Shown here in pieces: positions 1-7,885 of a stretch of 64,000 nt of DNA. Numbering within the stretch: the stretch's first letter is position 1; each line of letters begins with the position of its first letter. The position numbers and the translations under genes are program-made. This stretch comes from an uncultured Opitutaceae bacterium (GTDB taxonomy: Bacteria; Verrucomicrobiota; Verrucomicrobiia; Opitutales; Opitutaceae), in NCBI GenBank assembly GCA_903929355.1, contig CAIYUN010000058.1, positions 62,001 through 126,000 on the forward strand, in the 5' to 3' direction. A model generated the notes under the pieces. That model was not told the origin of the DNA and did not search any database. It was given only the letters and a program-made list of their open reading frames with translations.

Positions 1-1005
1 CTCATGGACCGCGGCGACGTGGACGCCGCCATCGCCTCCTACCAGCAGGCGCTCACCTACGACCCCGACTACGCCTACGCCCACAACGACCTGGCCACCG
101 CGCTCCTCGCCAAGGGCCGCACCGAGGAGGCCATCCTCAACCTCCAGCGCGCGCTTGAGCTCCAGCCGGATTACCCCGAGGCCAACTGCAACCTCGGCAA
201 CGCGCTCCTCGCCAAGGGCCGCGTGGACGCCGCCATCGCCCAATACGAAAAAGCCCTCGCCCTCCGGCCCGCCATGGCCGACGCACACAACAACCTCGGC
301 AACGCGCTTGTCCGCCTGGGCCGCGTGGCCGACGCCGTCCCGCATTACCAGCAGGCGGTCGCGGCCCGGCCCGGCAACGCCGTCACCCGCTACGCGCTCG
401 GCAGCGCCCTCCTCCAGCTCGGCCGGACCGACGAGGCGGTCGCCCAATACGAGGCGACGCTCGCCCTCCGCCCCGACTACGAGGACGCCCTCTACAGCCT
501 CGGCGGTGCGCTCCTCCAGCAAGGCCGCACGGCCGAGGCCCTCGGGCGGCTCCAGCGCGCGCTGGAGCTGCAACCGACCGACGCCAGCGCCCACGCGAGT
601 CTGGGCGACGCGCTCTATCTCGCAGGCCGGACACCCGACGCTCTCGCGCACTGGGGGCAGGCCCTGGCGCTCAATCCCCGGCACCTGCTGGCGGAGAATA
701 ACCTCGCCTGGGTGCTGGCCACCGACCCTTCGGCCGCACTGCGCGACGGAGCCCGGGCGCTGACGCTGGCGGAAAATTCCGTCAAACTCGGCGGGGGCGG
801 CAGCCCGCTGATCCTGCGCACCCTCGCCGCCGCACAGGCGGAAACGGGCCGCTTTCCCGAGGCGGTGGCGACGGCCCGGCAGGCGGTGCAACTGGCGCTC
901 CAGCAAGGCAACCCGGCGCTGGCCTCAGCCCTGCAGGCGCAGCTCCAGTTTTACCAGACCAACCGCCCCTTCCGCGATCCGGGCCCGGCGGGGTTGAAAC
1001 CGTGA
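1..1005 (+). CDS. TPR-repeat protein, 5' partial
   Basis: The frame is open from the first base of the window, so the true N-terminus lies upstream and the ATG at base 4 need not be the start. The visible 334 residues are at least seven tandem 34-residue tetratricopeptide repeats (pattern A-x-A-H-x-N-L-G ... A-L-x-L-x-P). A C-terminal block containing LAWVLATDP and TLAAAQAETGRF follows; this often closes long TPR proteins of Verrucomicrobia and Planctomycetes. TPRs form protein-protein interaction scaffolds. The partner and cellular location cannot be told because any signal or membrane part would be upstream. No obvious operon partner follows: the next gene is convergent. Confidence 0.85.
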   Translation, partial: LMDRGDVDAAIASYQQALTYDPDYAYAHNDLATALLAKGRTEEAILNLQRALELQPDYPEANCNLGNALLAKGRVDAAIAQYEKALALRPAMADAHNNLGNALVRLGRVADAVPHYQQAVAARPGNAVTRYALGSALLQLGRTDEAVAQYEATLALRPDYEDALYSLGGALLQQGRTAEALGRLQRALELQPTDASAHASLGDALYLAGRTPDALAHWGQALALNPRHLLAENNLAWVLATDPSAALRDGARALTLAENSVKLGGGGSPLILRTLAAAQAETGRFPEAVATARQAVQLALQQGNPALASALQAQLQFYQTNRPFRDPGPAGLKP

Positions 1006-1037
1006 GACGGAAAGAATGAAGGATGATTACCGCCCCC

Positions 1038-1577
1038 TCACCGCAGCTTGGCGACGAAGGCGGCGAAACCGGCGGCCTGGGCGTGGAGGCGCTTGACCGA
1101 GTCCGCGTTGGTCAGGCGGCCCTCGGGCGAGAGCTGGCCGTGGATCCCCGGCAGGAAGACGCGCGCCGGGAACAGGTGCGCATTGCGGTAGCTGAAGATC
1201 GCCGCCAGCTGCTCCACCGGCCGCAACCCGCCCCACATCCCCGCTGCCACGCCGGTGAACGCCACCGGCCGGTGCTCAAACGCTTCGGGAAACTCGAGCA
1301 TGTCGATGAAGTATTTCAGTACGCCCGGCGGGCCGCCGTTGTATTCGGGGGTGACGAGATGAACGCCATCGCTCGCCAGGATCGCGTCGTTAAAGTGGGC
1401 AAAGGCCGCCGGCTTGGCCGCGTAGGAAGAGGGATGAAAGATCTCCGCCGGGAGATCGGCCAGGTCGAGGACGTCAGTCGGATGCCCGAGCGCGGCGTAG
1501 ACCTCCGCGAGATGGGCGACGACCTTGCGGGTGTTGCTGCCGGGGCGGTTGGTGCCGGAGAGGAGGGTGAGTTTCAT
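1038..1577 (-). CDS. NADPH-dependent FMN reductase family protein
   Basis: 179-residue flavodoxin-fold protein. The N-terminal GTNRPGSNTRKV is the FMN phosphate-binding loop of the family (G-S/T-x-R-x-x-S), and PEYNGGPPGVLKYFID is the second signature (PEYNxxxPGxLKNxID). The start is the ATG that gives MKLTLLSG directly before the first beta strand. The frame is open 37 codons further upstream, but that part is translated from intergenic repeat DNA. Proteins of this family reduce flavins, quinones, azo dyes or chromate with NAD(P)H in the cytoplasm; the substrate cannot be predicted. The gene is convergent with the TPR gene. Confidence 0.9.
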   Translation of the reverse strand: MKLTLLSGTNRPGSNTRKVVAHLAEVYAALGHPTDVLDLADLPAEIFHPSSYAAKPAAFAHFNDAILASDGVHLVTPEYNGGPPGVLKYFIDMLEFPEAFEHRPVAFTGVAAGMWGGLRPVEQLAAIFSYRNAHLFPARVFLPGIHGQLSPEGRLTNADSVKRLHAQAAGFAAFVAKLR

Positions 1578-1711
1578 GGCGAAAAGGATGGGGAGGAAGG
1601 AGGAATTATGAAGGAGGAAAAGTTGAGGGGCGACGGAGGGCGTCCTCGCCGCAGGTTCGATTCCCGCGCGCATTCGTCCAGCAGCCAAGGGCGTTTGGTC
1701 TTAAACCCCGC

Positions 1712-1842
1712 CCCTTTTTTGTGTCCCTTTGCGATTCTTTGTGGCCAAACCATCCGTCTTCCGACCCCGGTTTCCTGGCTTCTGAATTCTCCCCTCCGTT
1801 CTCGGTTTCCTCTGTTCCGGTAAAAATTCCTGGTCAGTATTT
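1712..1842. repeat. Intergenic mosaic repeat, GTGTCCCTTTG/GGCCAAACC type
   Basis: This stretch is read in the same order as 19732-19868. Both contain a block like TTTGTGTCCC, then GGCCAAACC, then CCTGGCTTCTGAA, then a CCTCCGTT-like block, and end in a TGTAAAA...TCCTGGT motif. It runs into the 3' end of the next minus-strand gene. No coding potential is evident. Related fragments on the other strand occur near 60225 and 63690 (GGCCACAAA-AGGCACAAG). Confidence 0.6.
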
Positions 1843-3285
1843 CGCCGGGGCCAGCGCGCCGGTGCGGTCGCGAAAGATGATCGACTGGCTTTTCACGTCC
1901 ACATGGTCGAACACAATGCCTTGCGAGGCGTCGATCATGTCCCCGGGTTTGGCGGGGTGGCCGTTGATGATGGCGATGGTCATGGTTGGGCTCACGTTGA
2001 CCGCGTTGATTTTGACCCCATCCACCCAGGCGCGGAAGGCCACCGAGGCGGACAAGGCGACCGGCGCGGGCGGAGCAGTCGGGGCGGAGGCGGCGGTACC
2101 GGTGGCCGGAGCATGGACGTCCGGATCCTTGCCATCGAGGATGTTGTCCACCTGGGACTGTTCGCGCGTCAGGGCCGAGCCGGCGTTGGCCACGGCCTGA
2201 AAGTTTTTGCCCGCCAGATTCTGCACCGCCTGCAAAGCTCCGGCCCCCGGAGTGGTGGTGGCGGTGGTGGCGGTCGCCGGCGCCGTGGTGGAGGGAGTGG
2301 CGGGGGCTGACGCCGGATTGGACGCGACCACGGGGGTCGGGGCCGGCGCCGGAGCCGGAGCCTTGGCGACCACGGGTTTGACCGGCGCGGGAGGAGGCGG
2401 TGGCGGCGGTGGTGGAAACACGTAGGGCCAGGCGAAGAAACCGCCGGCACCCAGCACCAACACGGCGGCGGCGGCGCCTAGGATGATTTTGAGCGGTGGC
2501 CGGCCCCTGGTTTTGGCGGGTTTTGCAGCCGCAGCCGCCTTGGCCCCCTTGGCCGCGGTCACGGGGAAAGGGGCGGCGGTGGGCGGCTTGGCGCCGGCCG
2601 CCGCGACCAACGGCGGTTTGGTCATGCCCGGCGGGGGCGGCACGGGCGGTTTGCCCGGGGCCGGTACCGGTGGTTTGCCCATCATGGGGGGTGCCGTGGG
2701 GGTGGCTCCCGCAGCGGCCGTTGGCGAGGCGATTTTTAGCTTAAAGGCGGGCGTGGTGCCGCCGGCCGCCGGCGCAATGGGGGCGCCTAGCGGCGGCGCT
2801 CCGGCGGGCGGGGCGATGACAACGGGAGGAACGGTGGGCGCACCCGGCGCGGCGGGTGTCGCCGGAGCGGTGCCCGGCGGCCGTTCCTGGGGGCTGGGCA
2901 CGCCAATCTTGGCCTTTAATTTGAAACCACCCATGGTCGATTCGGCTGGGCCGGCGGGTGGGGCTGGAGCCGGGTCGCTTTCGACCACACCAGCCGGCGG
3001 CGGAACGGTTGGTGGCGGGGCGGCCGGGGGTGCGAACAAGGCCGCAGGCGCGGTGGCGGGAGCGCTCCCGGCCCCGGGCTCGGCCATGAGCCGGGGCTTC
3101 ACCCGGATCTTCACGGCCGGTTCCCCCGCGGGGGCGGCCGGGGAGGCCTCGCCCGCTGTTGGCGTGGCCGGTGCGGACTCGACCGGCGGGGGCGCGGGTG
3201 GCGGGGGCGCGTCGGTGGCCGGGGCGGAGTCGGGCCGGTTGCGCGGCTTCAACCGCAGCGGTGGCGGGTCGGACTCATTGCTCAT
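1834..3285 (-). CDS. Pro/Ala-rich bitopic protein with T2SSB-like C-terminus
   Basis: 483 residues. A cytoplasmic-looking, very Pro/Ala-rich N-terminal half is followed by one membrane segment (IILGAAAAVLVLGAGGFFAW, near residue 270), a proline run, a second disordered linker and a compact C-terminal domain of about 70 residues. That domain contains INGHPAKPGDMID followed by beta strands (GIVFDHVDVKSQSIIF). This resembles the T2SSB/GspB periplasmic domain, which has the pattern ING-x(3)-GD-x(n)-V-x(3)-I. The similarity suggests a type II secretion accessory protein, but the pseudopilin operon is 40 kb away, so the link is inference. The sequence is low complexity and unsuitable for firm family assignment. 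Confidence 0.7.
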   Translation of the reverse strand: MSNESDPPPLRLKPRNRPDSAPATDAPPPPAPPPVESAPATPTAGEASPAAPAGEPAVKIRVKPRLMAEPGAGSAPATAPAALFAPPAAPPPTVPPPAGVVESDPAPAPPAGPAESTMGGFKLKAKIGVPSPQERPPGTAPATPAAPGAPTVPPVVIAPPAGAPPLGAPIAPAAGGTTPAFKLKIASPTAAAGATPTAPPMMGKPPVPAPGKPPVPPPPGMTKPPLVAAAGAKPPTAAPFPVTAAKGAKAAAAAKPAKTRGRPPLKIILGAAAAVLVLGAGGFFAWPYVFPPPPPPPPPAPVKPVVAKAPAPAPAPTPVVASNPASAPATPSTTAPATATTATTTPGAGALQAVQNLAGKNFQAVANAGSALTREQSQVDNILDGKDPDVHAPATGTAASAPTAPPAPVALSASVAFRAWVDGVKINAVNVSPTMTIAIINGHPAKPGDMIDASQGIVFDHVDVKSQSIIFRDRTGALAPAKY

Positions 3286-3357
3286 CGCCGGACACCGTGG
3301 AGAAGTTTCCGCGTGCGGGCGAACCTAAAAATGGGGGAGCTTCGGGCTGACACTTCT

Positions 3358-3504
3358 GATTCACGAAGGGAAGGGAGTGGGCGACCACAAGGACGGGGCC
3401 TTCGCCCATGACTTACCCAAACAAAAACCTGTAACCACTAATGCACACTAATTTGCACTAATCAGATCCTCGGAATTAGTGGTCATCAGTGTCCATTAGT
3501 GGTT
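3358..3504 (+). repeat. 147-bp palindromic dispersed element, copy 1
   Basis: Begins TGATTCACGAAGGGAAGG and ends CCATTAGTGGTT. The second half is an imperfect palindrome. The left arm AACCACTAATGCACACTAAT... faces the right arm ...TCAGTGTCCATTAGTGGTT across a 12-base loop containing GATCCTC. Homologous copies lie at 6511-6656 (inverted), 18922-19068 and 51512-51689. It sits between the T2SSB-like gene and the truncated DUF5615 remnant, inside an otherwise gene-free stretch (3286-3565). It contains no open reading frame of note. Confidence 0.85.
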
Positions 3505-3565
3505 CGATTCCGACCGCTCGAATTTTTTTATCCTGGGTTTCAAAAAGTTGCTTTGCCTATCAACA

Positions 3566-3649
3566 TCATTGGTTTATGTTTCTGACTAATCGGTGCTGGG
3601 AACTGAAGGGACACTGGGGCGAGAGATTCTCGTCAAAGAGCAACTTCAT
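3566..3649 (-). pseudogene. Truncated DUF5615 (PIN-like) toxin remnant
   Basis: Immediately downstream of the DUF433 gene and overlapping its end by 17 bases is an ATG giving MKLLFDENLSP. This is the conserved N-terminus of DUF5615 PIN-like toxins, with the first acidic residues D6 and E7. After 12 residues the similarity stops. The frame runs 15 more codons into unrelated sequence and ends, 27 aa in total against about 110-120 normally. DUF433-DUF5615 is a known toxin-antitoxin pairing, so the order and overlap are as expected, but the toxin body has been lost. A 147-bp repeat lies next to the break point. Confidence 0.7.
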
Positions 3650-3869
3650 GGGGCACAACGTTCAGGCGGCGGTCACGGTCGGCGGCGAACGCGAAGCACG
3701 CCTGAAGGTCGTCGGCGGTGAGGTCGGGGAAATCGCCCAAGATTTCTGGGATGGACATGCCGCCTCCGAGATAATCGAACACATCGGCCACCGTGATGCG
3801 TGTGCCACGGATGCAGGGTTTCCCACTGCGGACCTGTGGATCAATGGTGATGCGCTCGCGGTAATCCAT
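3633..3869 (-). CDS. DUF433 family antitoxin
   Basis: 78 residues. Motifs: ITIDPQVRSGKPCIRGTRI, then a helical part with MSIPEILGDFPDLTADDL and a C-terminal helix. This is the complete DUF433 pattern (P-x-x-x-x-G-x-P-C/x-I-x-G-T-R-I, then I-x-x-x-Y/F-P-x-L). DUF433 proteins are winged-helix-like antitoxins, usually followed by a DUF5615 toxin. The start MDYRERI fits the family; the longer frame upstream is not conserved in style. The toxin partner is only a stump, so this antitoxin now appears orphaned. Confidence 0.88.
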   Translation of the reverse strand: MDYRERITIDPQVRSGKPCIRGTRITVADVFDYLGGGMSIPEILGDFPDLTADDLQACFAFAADRDRRLNVVPHEVAL

Positions 3870-3971
3870 GGAGGGCAGGATGGGTTTTGGACCTTGCGAG
3901 CCAAGGGGGCGAAGTGGTGCGACAGGTTGACAAAAGCCATTCAACCCCCCGGGCAGGCAGGGATGCCTGCG

Positions 3972-4628
3972 CTACTTTTCCGGCCGCGCCACCGCCGGAT
4001 GCGCGGCGACGAGCGCGAGCGCGCGGTGCAGCAGGGTTTTGCCGGGCTCCATGCGGTGCCAGGGCGACGCCCCGGAGGGGTGGGGGAGGGGGATGCAGTC
4101 GGCCCCATGGCCGGCGCGCGTGACCCGGAAACCTTTTCCGATCATGTCGGCGAGCGGCGCAGGAGGGAGAAACTGCGCGATGGCCAGCTTGCCCACGGGG
4201 AGCACGAGCGCCGGGCGCAGCAGCACAAACTCGCGGTCGAGCCAGGCGGCGCAGTTCGCGATCTCGTCGGGCGCGGGCACGCGGTCGCCCCCCGTCGGGT
4301 TCTTGCCGGGGAAACAGCGGCACACGGCCGCGAAATAAACCCGGTCGCGCGTCTCGTCCTCGGTCCAGCCGAGCGCGCCGTGAAACCATTTGAACAGCGT
4401 CTTGCCTGCGGTCCACGCGAACGGCCGGCCGAGCTTCGGCTCCTTGTCGCCGGGCGCCTGGCCGACCAGGAGGATGCGGCTGGCAACCGCGCGCCCCACC
4501 ACCACGGGCTTGTGCATCCGCGCGCAGCGGTCGCAGGCGCGGAGCGCCGCGAGATGGGTTTCGACAGTGGAGGGATTGACGACGGAAGGGCTAATCACGG
4601 ATGAACACGGATGCAGGATTGGCCGCAA
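3972..4628 (-). CDS. Uracil-DNA glycosylase family protein (Fe-S type)
   Basis: Base-excision repair enzyme that removes uracil from DNA. Visible signatures: GQAPG (motif 1, water-activating region), GRPFAWTAGKTL, and HPSG near the C-terminus (motif 2). Four cysteines sit in the arrangement of 4Fe-4S family 4/5 enzymes: CDRC near the N-terminus, one in VCRCFPGKNPTGGDRVP, and one in EIANC. About 200 residues of core match the usual length. The start is uncertain: the ATG used here and a GTG at 4598 both lie in DNA resembling the intergenic CACGGATGAACACGG repeat. The core begins near LAALRACDRC. Confidence 0.88.
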   Translation of the reverse strand: MRPILHPCSSVISPSVVNPSTVETHLAALRACDRCARMHKPVVVGRAVASRILLVGQAPGDKEPKLGRPFAWTAGKTLFKWFHGALGWTEDETRDRVYFAAVCRCFPGKNPTGGDRVPAPDEIANCAAWLDREFVLLRPALVLPVGKLAIAQFLPPAPLADMIGKGFRVTRAGHGADCIPLPHPSGASPWHRMEPGKTLLHRALALVAAHPAVARPEK

Positions 4629-4699
4629 AAAGGCACAAAAATCCGCGTGCGGGCGAGCCTTTGCAGGCGCCCATTAGCGCGTGGTCACCGGTGTGAGAC

Positions 4700-4730
4700 A
4701 AAAAAGACGGAACGCACAAGGCGTCCCGTC
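4700..4730 (-). terminator. Rho-independent terminator after RRM gene
   Basis: On the minus strand a 10-bp stem (GACGGGACGC / GCGTTCCGTC with one G-U pair) with loop CTTGT is followed at once by TTTTTT and then GTCTC. It lies about 100 bases after the stop of the RRM gene, with a TCTGAC repeat in between. Confidence 0.85.
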
Positions 4731-4756
4731 CTTGAAAAGAATCTCGACCCAATATT

Positions 4757-4818
4757 CTGACCTCTGACCTCTGACTTCTGACGTCTGACATCTGGCTTCC
4801 GGCCTCCGGCCTCCGGCT
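4757..4818. repeat. TCTGAC-type degenerate tandem repeat
   Basis: A run of TCTGAC units with one variable base between them (C, T, G or A), ending in TCTGGCTTCCGGCCTCCGG. The same composition and order recur inside the sua5 coding region (about 41140-41185), twice in opposite orientation at 11945-12057, and in inverse orientation at 56896-56930. Here it lies between the RRM gene and its terminator. Confidence 0.75.
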
Positions 4819-4833
4819 TGCGCCTGGGCGCAA

Positions 4834-5265
4834 TCAGTAGCCGCCGCCGCGCTCGCCGTCGCCGCCGCCACCGCGTTCGCCACGATAGCCGCCGGCGCGT
4901 TCACCGCGATAGCCCCCGCCGCCGCCGCCTCCCCGGTAGCCACCTCCGCCCCCTCCACCGCCGCCGCCGCCGCGATAGCCGCCACCCCCGCCGAAGCCGC
5001 CGCCGGAACGCTCCTCCTTGGGCCGGGCCTCGTTGACCGTGAGGAGCCGGCCGCCCAGATCGGTGCCGTTCAGTTTTTCCGCCGCCATTTTGGCCTCGTC
5101 GGCCGTGCCCATCGTGATGAAGGCGAAGCCGCGCGGGCGGCCGGTCATTTTGTCAAAGGCGACGTAAACGTCCGCCACGCTGCCGAACTGGCCGAAGGCG
5201 GCGCGAAGGTCGTCCTCGGTCGTCTTGAAGGACATGTTTCCAACATAGAGTTTGGAATTACTCAT
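4834..5265 (-). CDS. Glycine-rich RRM RNA-binding protein
   Basis: 143 residues. One RNA recognition motif occupies residues 1-80: RNP2 is KLYVGNMSF and RNP1 is RPRGFAFITM. A C-terminal tail of about 55 residues is made of RGG/GGY repeats (GGGYRGGGGGGG-type). This is the bacterial single-RRM family found in cyanobacteria, Bacteroidetes and Verrucomicrobia, often cold-inducible; RGG tails add nonspecific RNA binding. The start was set at MSNSKLYVGN, where the RRM begins; the upstream frame is leader. It ends in a strong terminator. The GGC/GGT-rich tail is prone to length variation. Confidence 0.93.
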   Translation of the reverse strand: MSNSKLYVGNMSFKTTEDDLRAAFGQFGSVADVYVAFDKMTGRPRGFAFITMGTADEAKMAAEKLNGTDLGGRLLTVNEARPKEERSGGGFGGGGGYRGGGGGGGGGGGYRGGGGGGGYRGERAGGYRGERGGGGDGERGGGY

Positions 5266-5432
5266 GGTGTCTGCTGCTCGTCGCGATCCCCGTCCGCTGC
5301 CAGTCCTGTTCCCGACCATCGGGTTTCAAATCATCCCGGGTGCGACCCCGCTGACGACCCACCAGTTTCTGTCACCTAACGTTGCTCTGACGATGGGACG
5401 GCGAATTGAGCCGATGGCGGGGGTGAGGCAAG

Positions 5433-5457
5433 AAAAAAACGGCCCGGTTGGCGGCCG
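5433..5457 (-). terminator. Possible terminator/attenuator hairpin upstream of RRM gene
   Basis: On the minus strand a 5-bp stem CGGCC / GGCCG with an 8-base loop is followed by TTTTTTT. No minus-strand gene ends nearby. The hairpin lies about 170 bases upstream of the RRM start, so it could act in that gene's leader. The stem is short and the element may be chance. Confidence 0.3.
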
Positions 5458-5505
5458 AGGATTGCTGTTGTCGCCCGCCCTGTGGTGTGGCAGACATGCC
5501 GGCCC

Positions 5506-6393
5506 ATGTCGGCCCCCGCCTCCCTCGTCGCCCTGCTCCACGGCCCCGACCAGCCGGGGTTGGTCGCGCGCGTGGCGGGGTGGATCTTTGAGCGCGGGGG
5601 CAACATCCTCCACGCGGACCAGCACCGCGACATGGACGCCGGGATTTTTTTCCAGCGGGTGGAGTGGGTGCCCGCCTTCGCCCCGGCGGGGCTGCGGCGC
5701 GACGAGCCCGCCAATGGGCCGGCGGACGAGGTCGCGGCATTCCTGGCGTTTGCCGGTGCGCTGGGCATGGCGGCGCGGGTGGCCTCGTCCACGGCGCGTC
5801 CACGGGTTGCCCTCTTTGTCTCCAAGGCGGACCATTGCTTCCACGACCTCGTGCTGCGCTGGAAGGCCGGTGAGTTTGCCTGCGACCTTGCGGCGGTGGT
5901 GTCGAACCACCCCGACCTGGCCGGGGCGGCGCAGGGCTACGGGTTGGCGTTTCACCACCGGCCGGTCGCGGCCGCGACCAAGCCCGCCGACGAGGCGCGC
6001 CAGCTCGCCCTGCTGCAAACGCTCGGCGTCGAGCTCGTGGTGCTCGCCCGCTACATGCAGGTGCTGTCGGCGGATTTTCTGGGCAAGCTCGGCTGCCCGG
6101 TGATCAACATCCACCATTCGTTCCTGCCCGCGTTTGCCGGGGGCAAGCCCTACCACCAGGCGGCCGCCCGCGGGGTGAAGCTGATCGGGGCCACGGCGCA
6201 TTATGCGACGGCGGTCCTCGACGACGGCCCCATCATCCAGCAGGATGTGGCCCGCGTGACCCACCGGCACGGCGTCGAGGATCTCGTGCGCAAGGGCCGC
6301 GACCTGGAGAAGACCGTCCTGGCGCAGGCCGTGCGGTGGCATCTCGAGCACCGGGTCCTGGTTTACGGCCACAAAACCGTGGTCTTTGACTGA
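5506..6393 (+). CDS. purU: Formyltetrahydrofolate deformylase
   Basis: Hydrolyses 10-formyl-THF to formate and THF, balancing one-carbon pools and supplying formate for PurT. 295 residues. An N-terminal ACT regulatory domain (HGPDQPGLVARVAGWIF, residues about 8-80) is followed by a formyltransferase domain. The catalytic region reads INIHHSFLPAF (N-x-H-x-S-F-L-P), and GATAHYATAVLDDGPII carries the second histidine and aspartate. The start MSAPASL gives the usual spacing to the ACT domain. The gene stands alone, divergent from the RRM gene and followed by repeat DNA. Confidence 0.95.
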   Translation: MSAPASLVALLHGPDQPGLVARVAGWIFERGGNILHADQHRDMDAGIFFQRVEWVPAFAPAGLRRDEPANGPADEVAAFLAFAGALGMAARVASSTARPRVALFVSKADHCFHDLVLRWKAGEFACDLAAVVSNHPDLAGAAQGYGLAFHHRPVAAATKPADEARQLALLQTLGVELVVLARYMQVLSADFLGKLGCPVINIHHSFLPAFAGGKPYHQAAARGVKLIGATAHYATAVLDDGPIIQQDVARVTHRHGVEDLVRKGRDLEKTVLAQAVRWHLEHRVLVYGHKTVVFD

Positions 6394-6419
6394 GGCCGGG
6401 GCGCTGCTCAGTTTATTGC

Positions 6420-6510
6420 AAAATGGCACAGGAGACTGAATCAACCGAACCGGACCGGAAGTTTTTACAGGAGGACACAGGGAAAACGGAGGCCGGAAAA
6501 GGCAGAGTTT
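6420..6510. repeat. Short degenerate repeats (TTTTTACAGGAGGACACAG type)
   Basis: Contains TTTTTACAGGAGGACACAGG followed by AAAACGGAGG. Related strings occur at 12803-12860 and 41851-41884, where they likewise abut the ACTGAT/ACTAAT repeats. Together with the palindromic element that follows it fills the 360-base gene-free stretch between purU and the YfgM-like gene. Confidence 0.55.
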
Positions 6511-6656
6511 AACCACTGATGGACACTGATGAACACTGATTCTGAGGATCGGATTAGTGTAAATATCTGGGCATAAGATGTTAGAGGTTTTATCTGGAGA
6601 GGTCATAGACGAACGCCATGCCTTTGTGGCCTAGATATTATTCCATTGGTGAATCA
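6511..6656 (-). repeat. 146-bp palindromic dispersed element, copy 4 (inverted)
   Basis: Read on the minus strand it begins TGATTCACCAATGGAATAAT and ends CATCAGTGTCCATCAGTGGTT. It shares the middle block GGCCACAA...GTTCGTCTATGACCTC and the loop GATCCTCAGAATCAG with the other three copies. Its left arm (AACATCTTATGCCCAGATAT) has diverged most from the consensus. Confidence 0.8.
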
Positions 6657-6755
6657 GCAGGGTGAGTCCGGGGGGGCGCAATTTCCGGCATGGACACTGC
6701 CGGGATAGTTTGCTCCACTTGGCGGTTCCACAGTCCAAAACCCTCGCATCCGACC

Positions 6756-7541
6756 ATGCCCGCCATCCCGCCCAAACCCAAACCTGCCGGCGACAACCGC
6801 AATCTCGTCACCGTCGACGAGAGCTACGTCGCGCCCGGTCTGGAGGACCACCTGCGCCTGTTCTGGGAAAAGAACGCCCGCCTCATTCTGACCATCATCC
6901 TGGCGGTGGCCATCGTGATCGTGGGCCGCGGCTTTTACCGGGTGATGCTCGAGCGGCAGGCCGAGGCGGTCCAGGCCGCCTACGCGGCCGCGACGACCGA
7001 GACCCAGCTCCGCGATTTCATCACCGCCAACGCCACCGACCCGCTGGCCGGCATCGCCCAACTGCGCCTCGCCGACGGCGCCTACACCGCGGGCAATTTC
7101 ACCGAGTCACACACCGCCTACGTCAAGGCCCTGCCCCTGCTCGCGGGCACGCCCCTGGCCCCCCGCGCGCAGCTGGGCGCGGCCGTTACCCTGCTGCAAT
7201 CCGGCGATACCACCGCGGCCTCGACCGCGCTCACCCAGATCGCCGACGCCGCCAGCCTGCCCAAGGCCACCCGGGCGGAGGCCGCCTACGACCTGGCCGT
7301 GCTCGCCGCCGCGGCCGGACAAAGCGACCAGGTTATGCGTCTCACCGTGCAAATTGCGACCATCGACCCCACCGGCCAGTTTGCCCAGCGGGCGAGTGAG
7401 CTGAGCTCCCGTCCGTCGGCCCCCACGGCCGGACCGGTGTCCGGTACTCCCGGCACCCCGGCCGCAACTCTCGCGCCCCCGCCCGCCGCGAAGAGTGACG
7501 GGCCGCCGGCGGTCGTGTTTCCGCTGCCGGCCAACCGTTGA
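6756..7541 (+). CDS. YfgM-like membrane-anchored TPR protein
   Basis: 261 residues. A short cytoplasmic N-terminus is followed by one membrane segment (LILTIILAVAIVIVGRGFY, about residues 45-63), an alpha-helical TPR-like region (about 70-210) and a Pro/Ala-rich tail. This matches YfgM/TPR_21 ancillary subunits of the SecYEG translocon, which pass secreted proteins to periplasmic chaperones. The assignment rests on topology and the FITANATDPLAGIAQLRLA region. The start ATG is preceded by ACC, a context shared by many genes here. Transcription is independent of the neighbours. Confidence 0.72.
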   Translation: MPAIPPKPKPAGDNRNLVTVDESYVAPGLEDHLRLFWEKNARLILTIILAVAIVIVGRGFYRVMLERQAEAVQAAYAAATTETQLRDFITANATDPLAGIAQLRLADGAYTAGNFTESHTAYVKALPLLAGTPLAPRAQLGAAVTLLQSGDTTAASTALTQIADAASLPKATRAEAAYDLAVLAAAAGQSDQVMRLTVQIATIDPTGQFAQRASELSSRPSAPTAGPVSGTPGTPAATLAPPPAAKSDGPPAVVFPLPANR

Positions 7542-7667
7542 GCCGCCACCAGCCAGCGGGAGCCCTCGCGCCCGCCCGCCCCATCGTGCAGGCCGGTCCC
7601 AGTGCCCCCCGTTTTTTCCGGTCAAAGGATGGCCGCGCCATCCGTGGCTCGCATGGCGAGCGAAGGA

Positions 7668-7744
7668 TGGTCGGGGCGGCGAGATTCGAACTCGCGACCT
7701 CCTGGTCCCAAACCAGGCGCTCTACCAGGCTAAGCTACGCCCCG
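7668..7744 (-). tRNA. tRNA-Pro(TGG)
   Basis: Full cloverleaf on the minus strand: acceptor CGGGGCG / CGCCCCG, anticodon stem-loop CTGGT-TTGGGAC-CAG with anticodon TGG, T-loop TTCGAAT, discriminator A and encoded CCA. Just beyond its 3' end are two palindromes (GCTCGC-ATG-GCGAGC and GGATGG-CCGCG-CCATCC on the plus strand) that may end transcription or be a small repeat. Confidence 0.97.
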
Positions 7745-7885
7745 CGACCCCCGCAGCCTCACGGCCTCCGCCCGGCTGTCAACGCCTTCCTGCCCCTCCG
7801 CGGGGCATTGTGAAAAACTCGTGTCAATCTCTGCTTGCATCGGCGGGGCGGCCCGCCAGTGTGCCGGTCCTAACCTTTAATCTAC

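Noticed and set aside
6511-6545. CRISPR-like array in the ACTGAT repeats
   Set aside because: Units are 10-12 bases, degenerate and without unique spacers of constant length; no cas gene is present.
7620-7667. Rho-independent terminator for tRNA-Pro
   Set aside because: Two hairpins are present downstream of the tRNA, but neither is followed by a T tract on the minus strand; they may equally be a small palindromic repeat.
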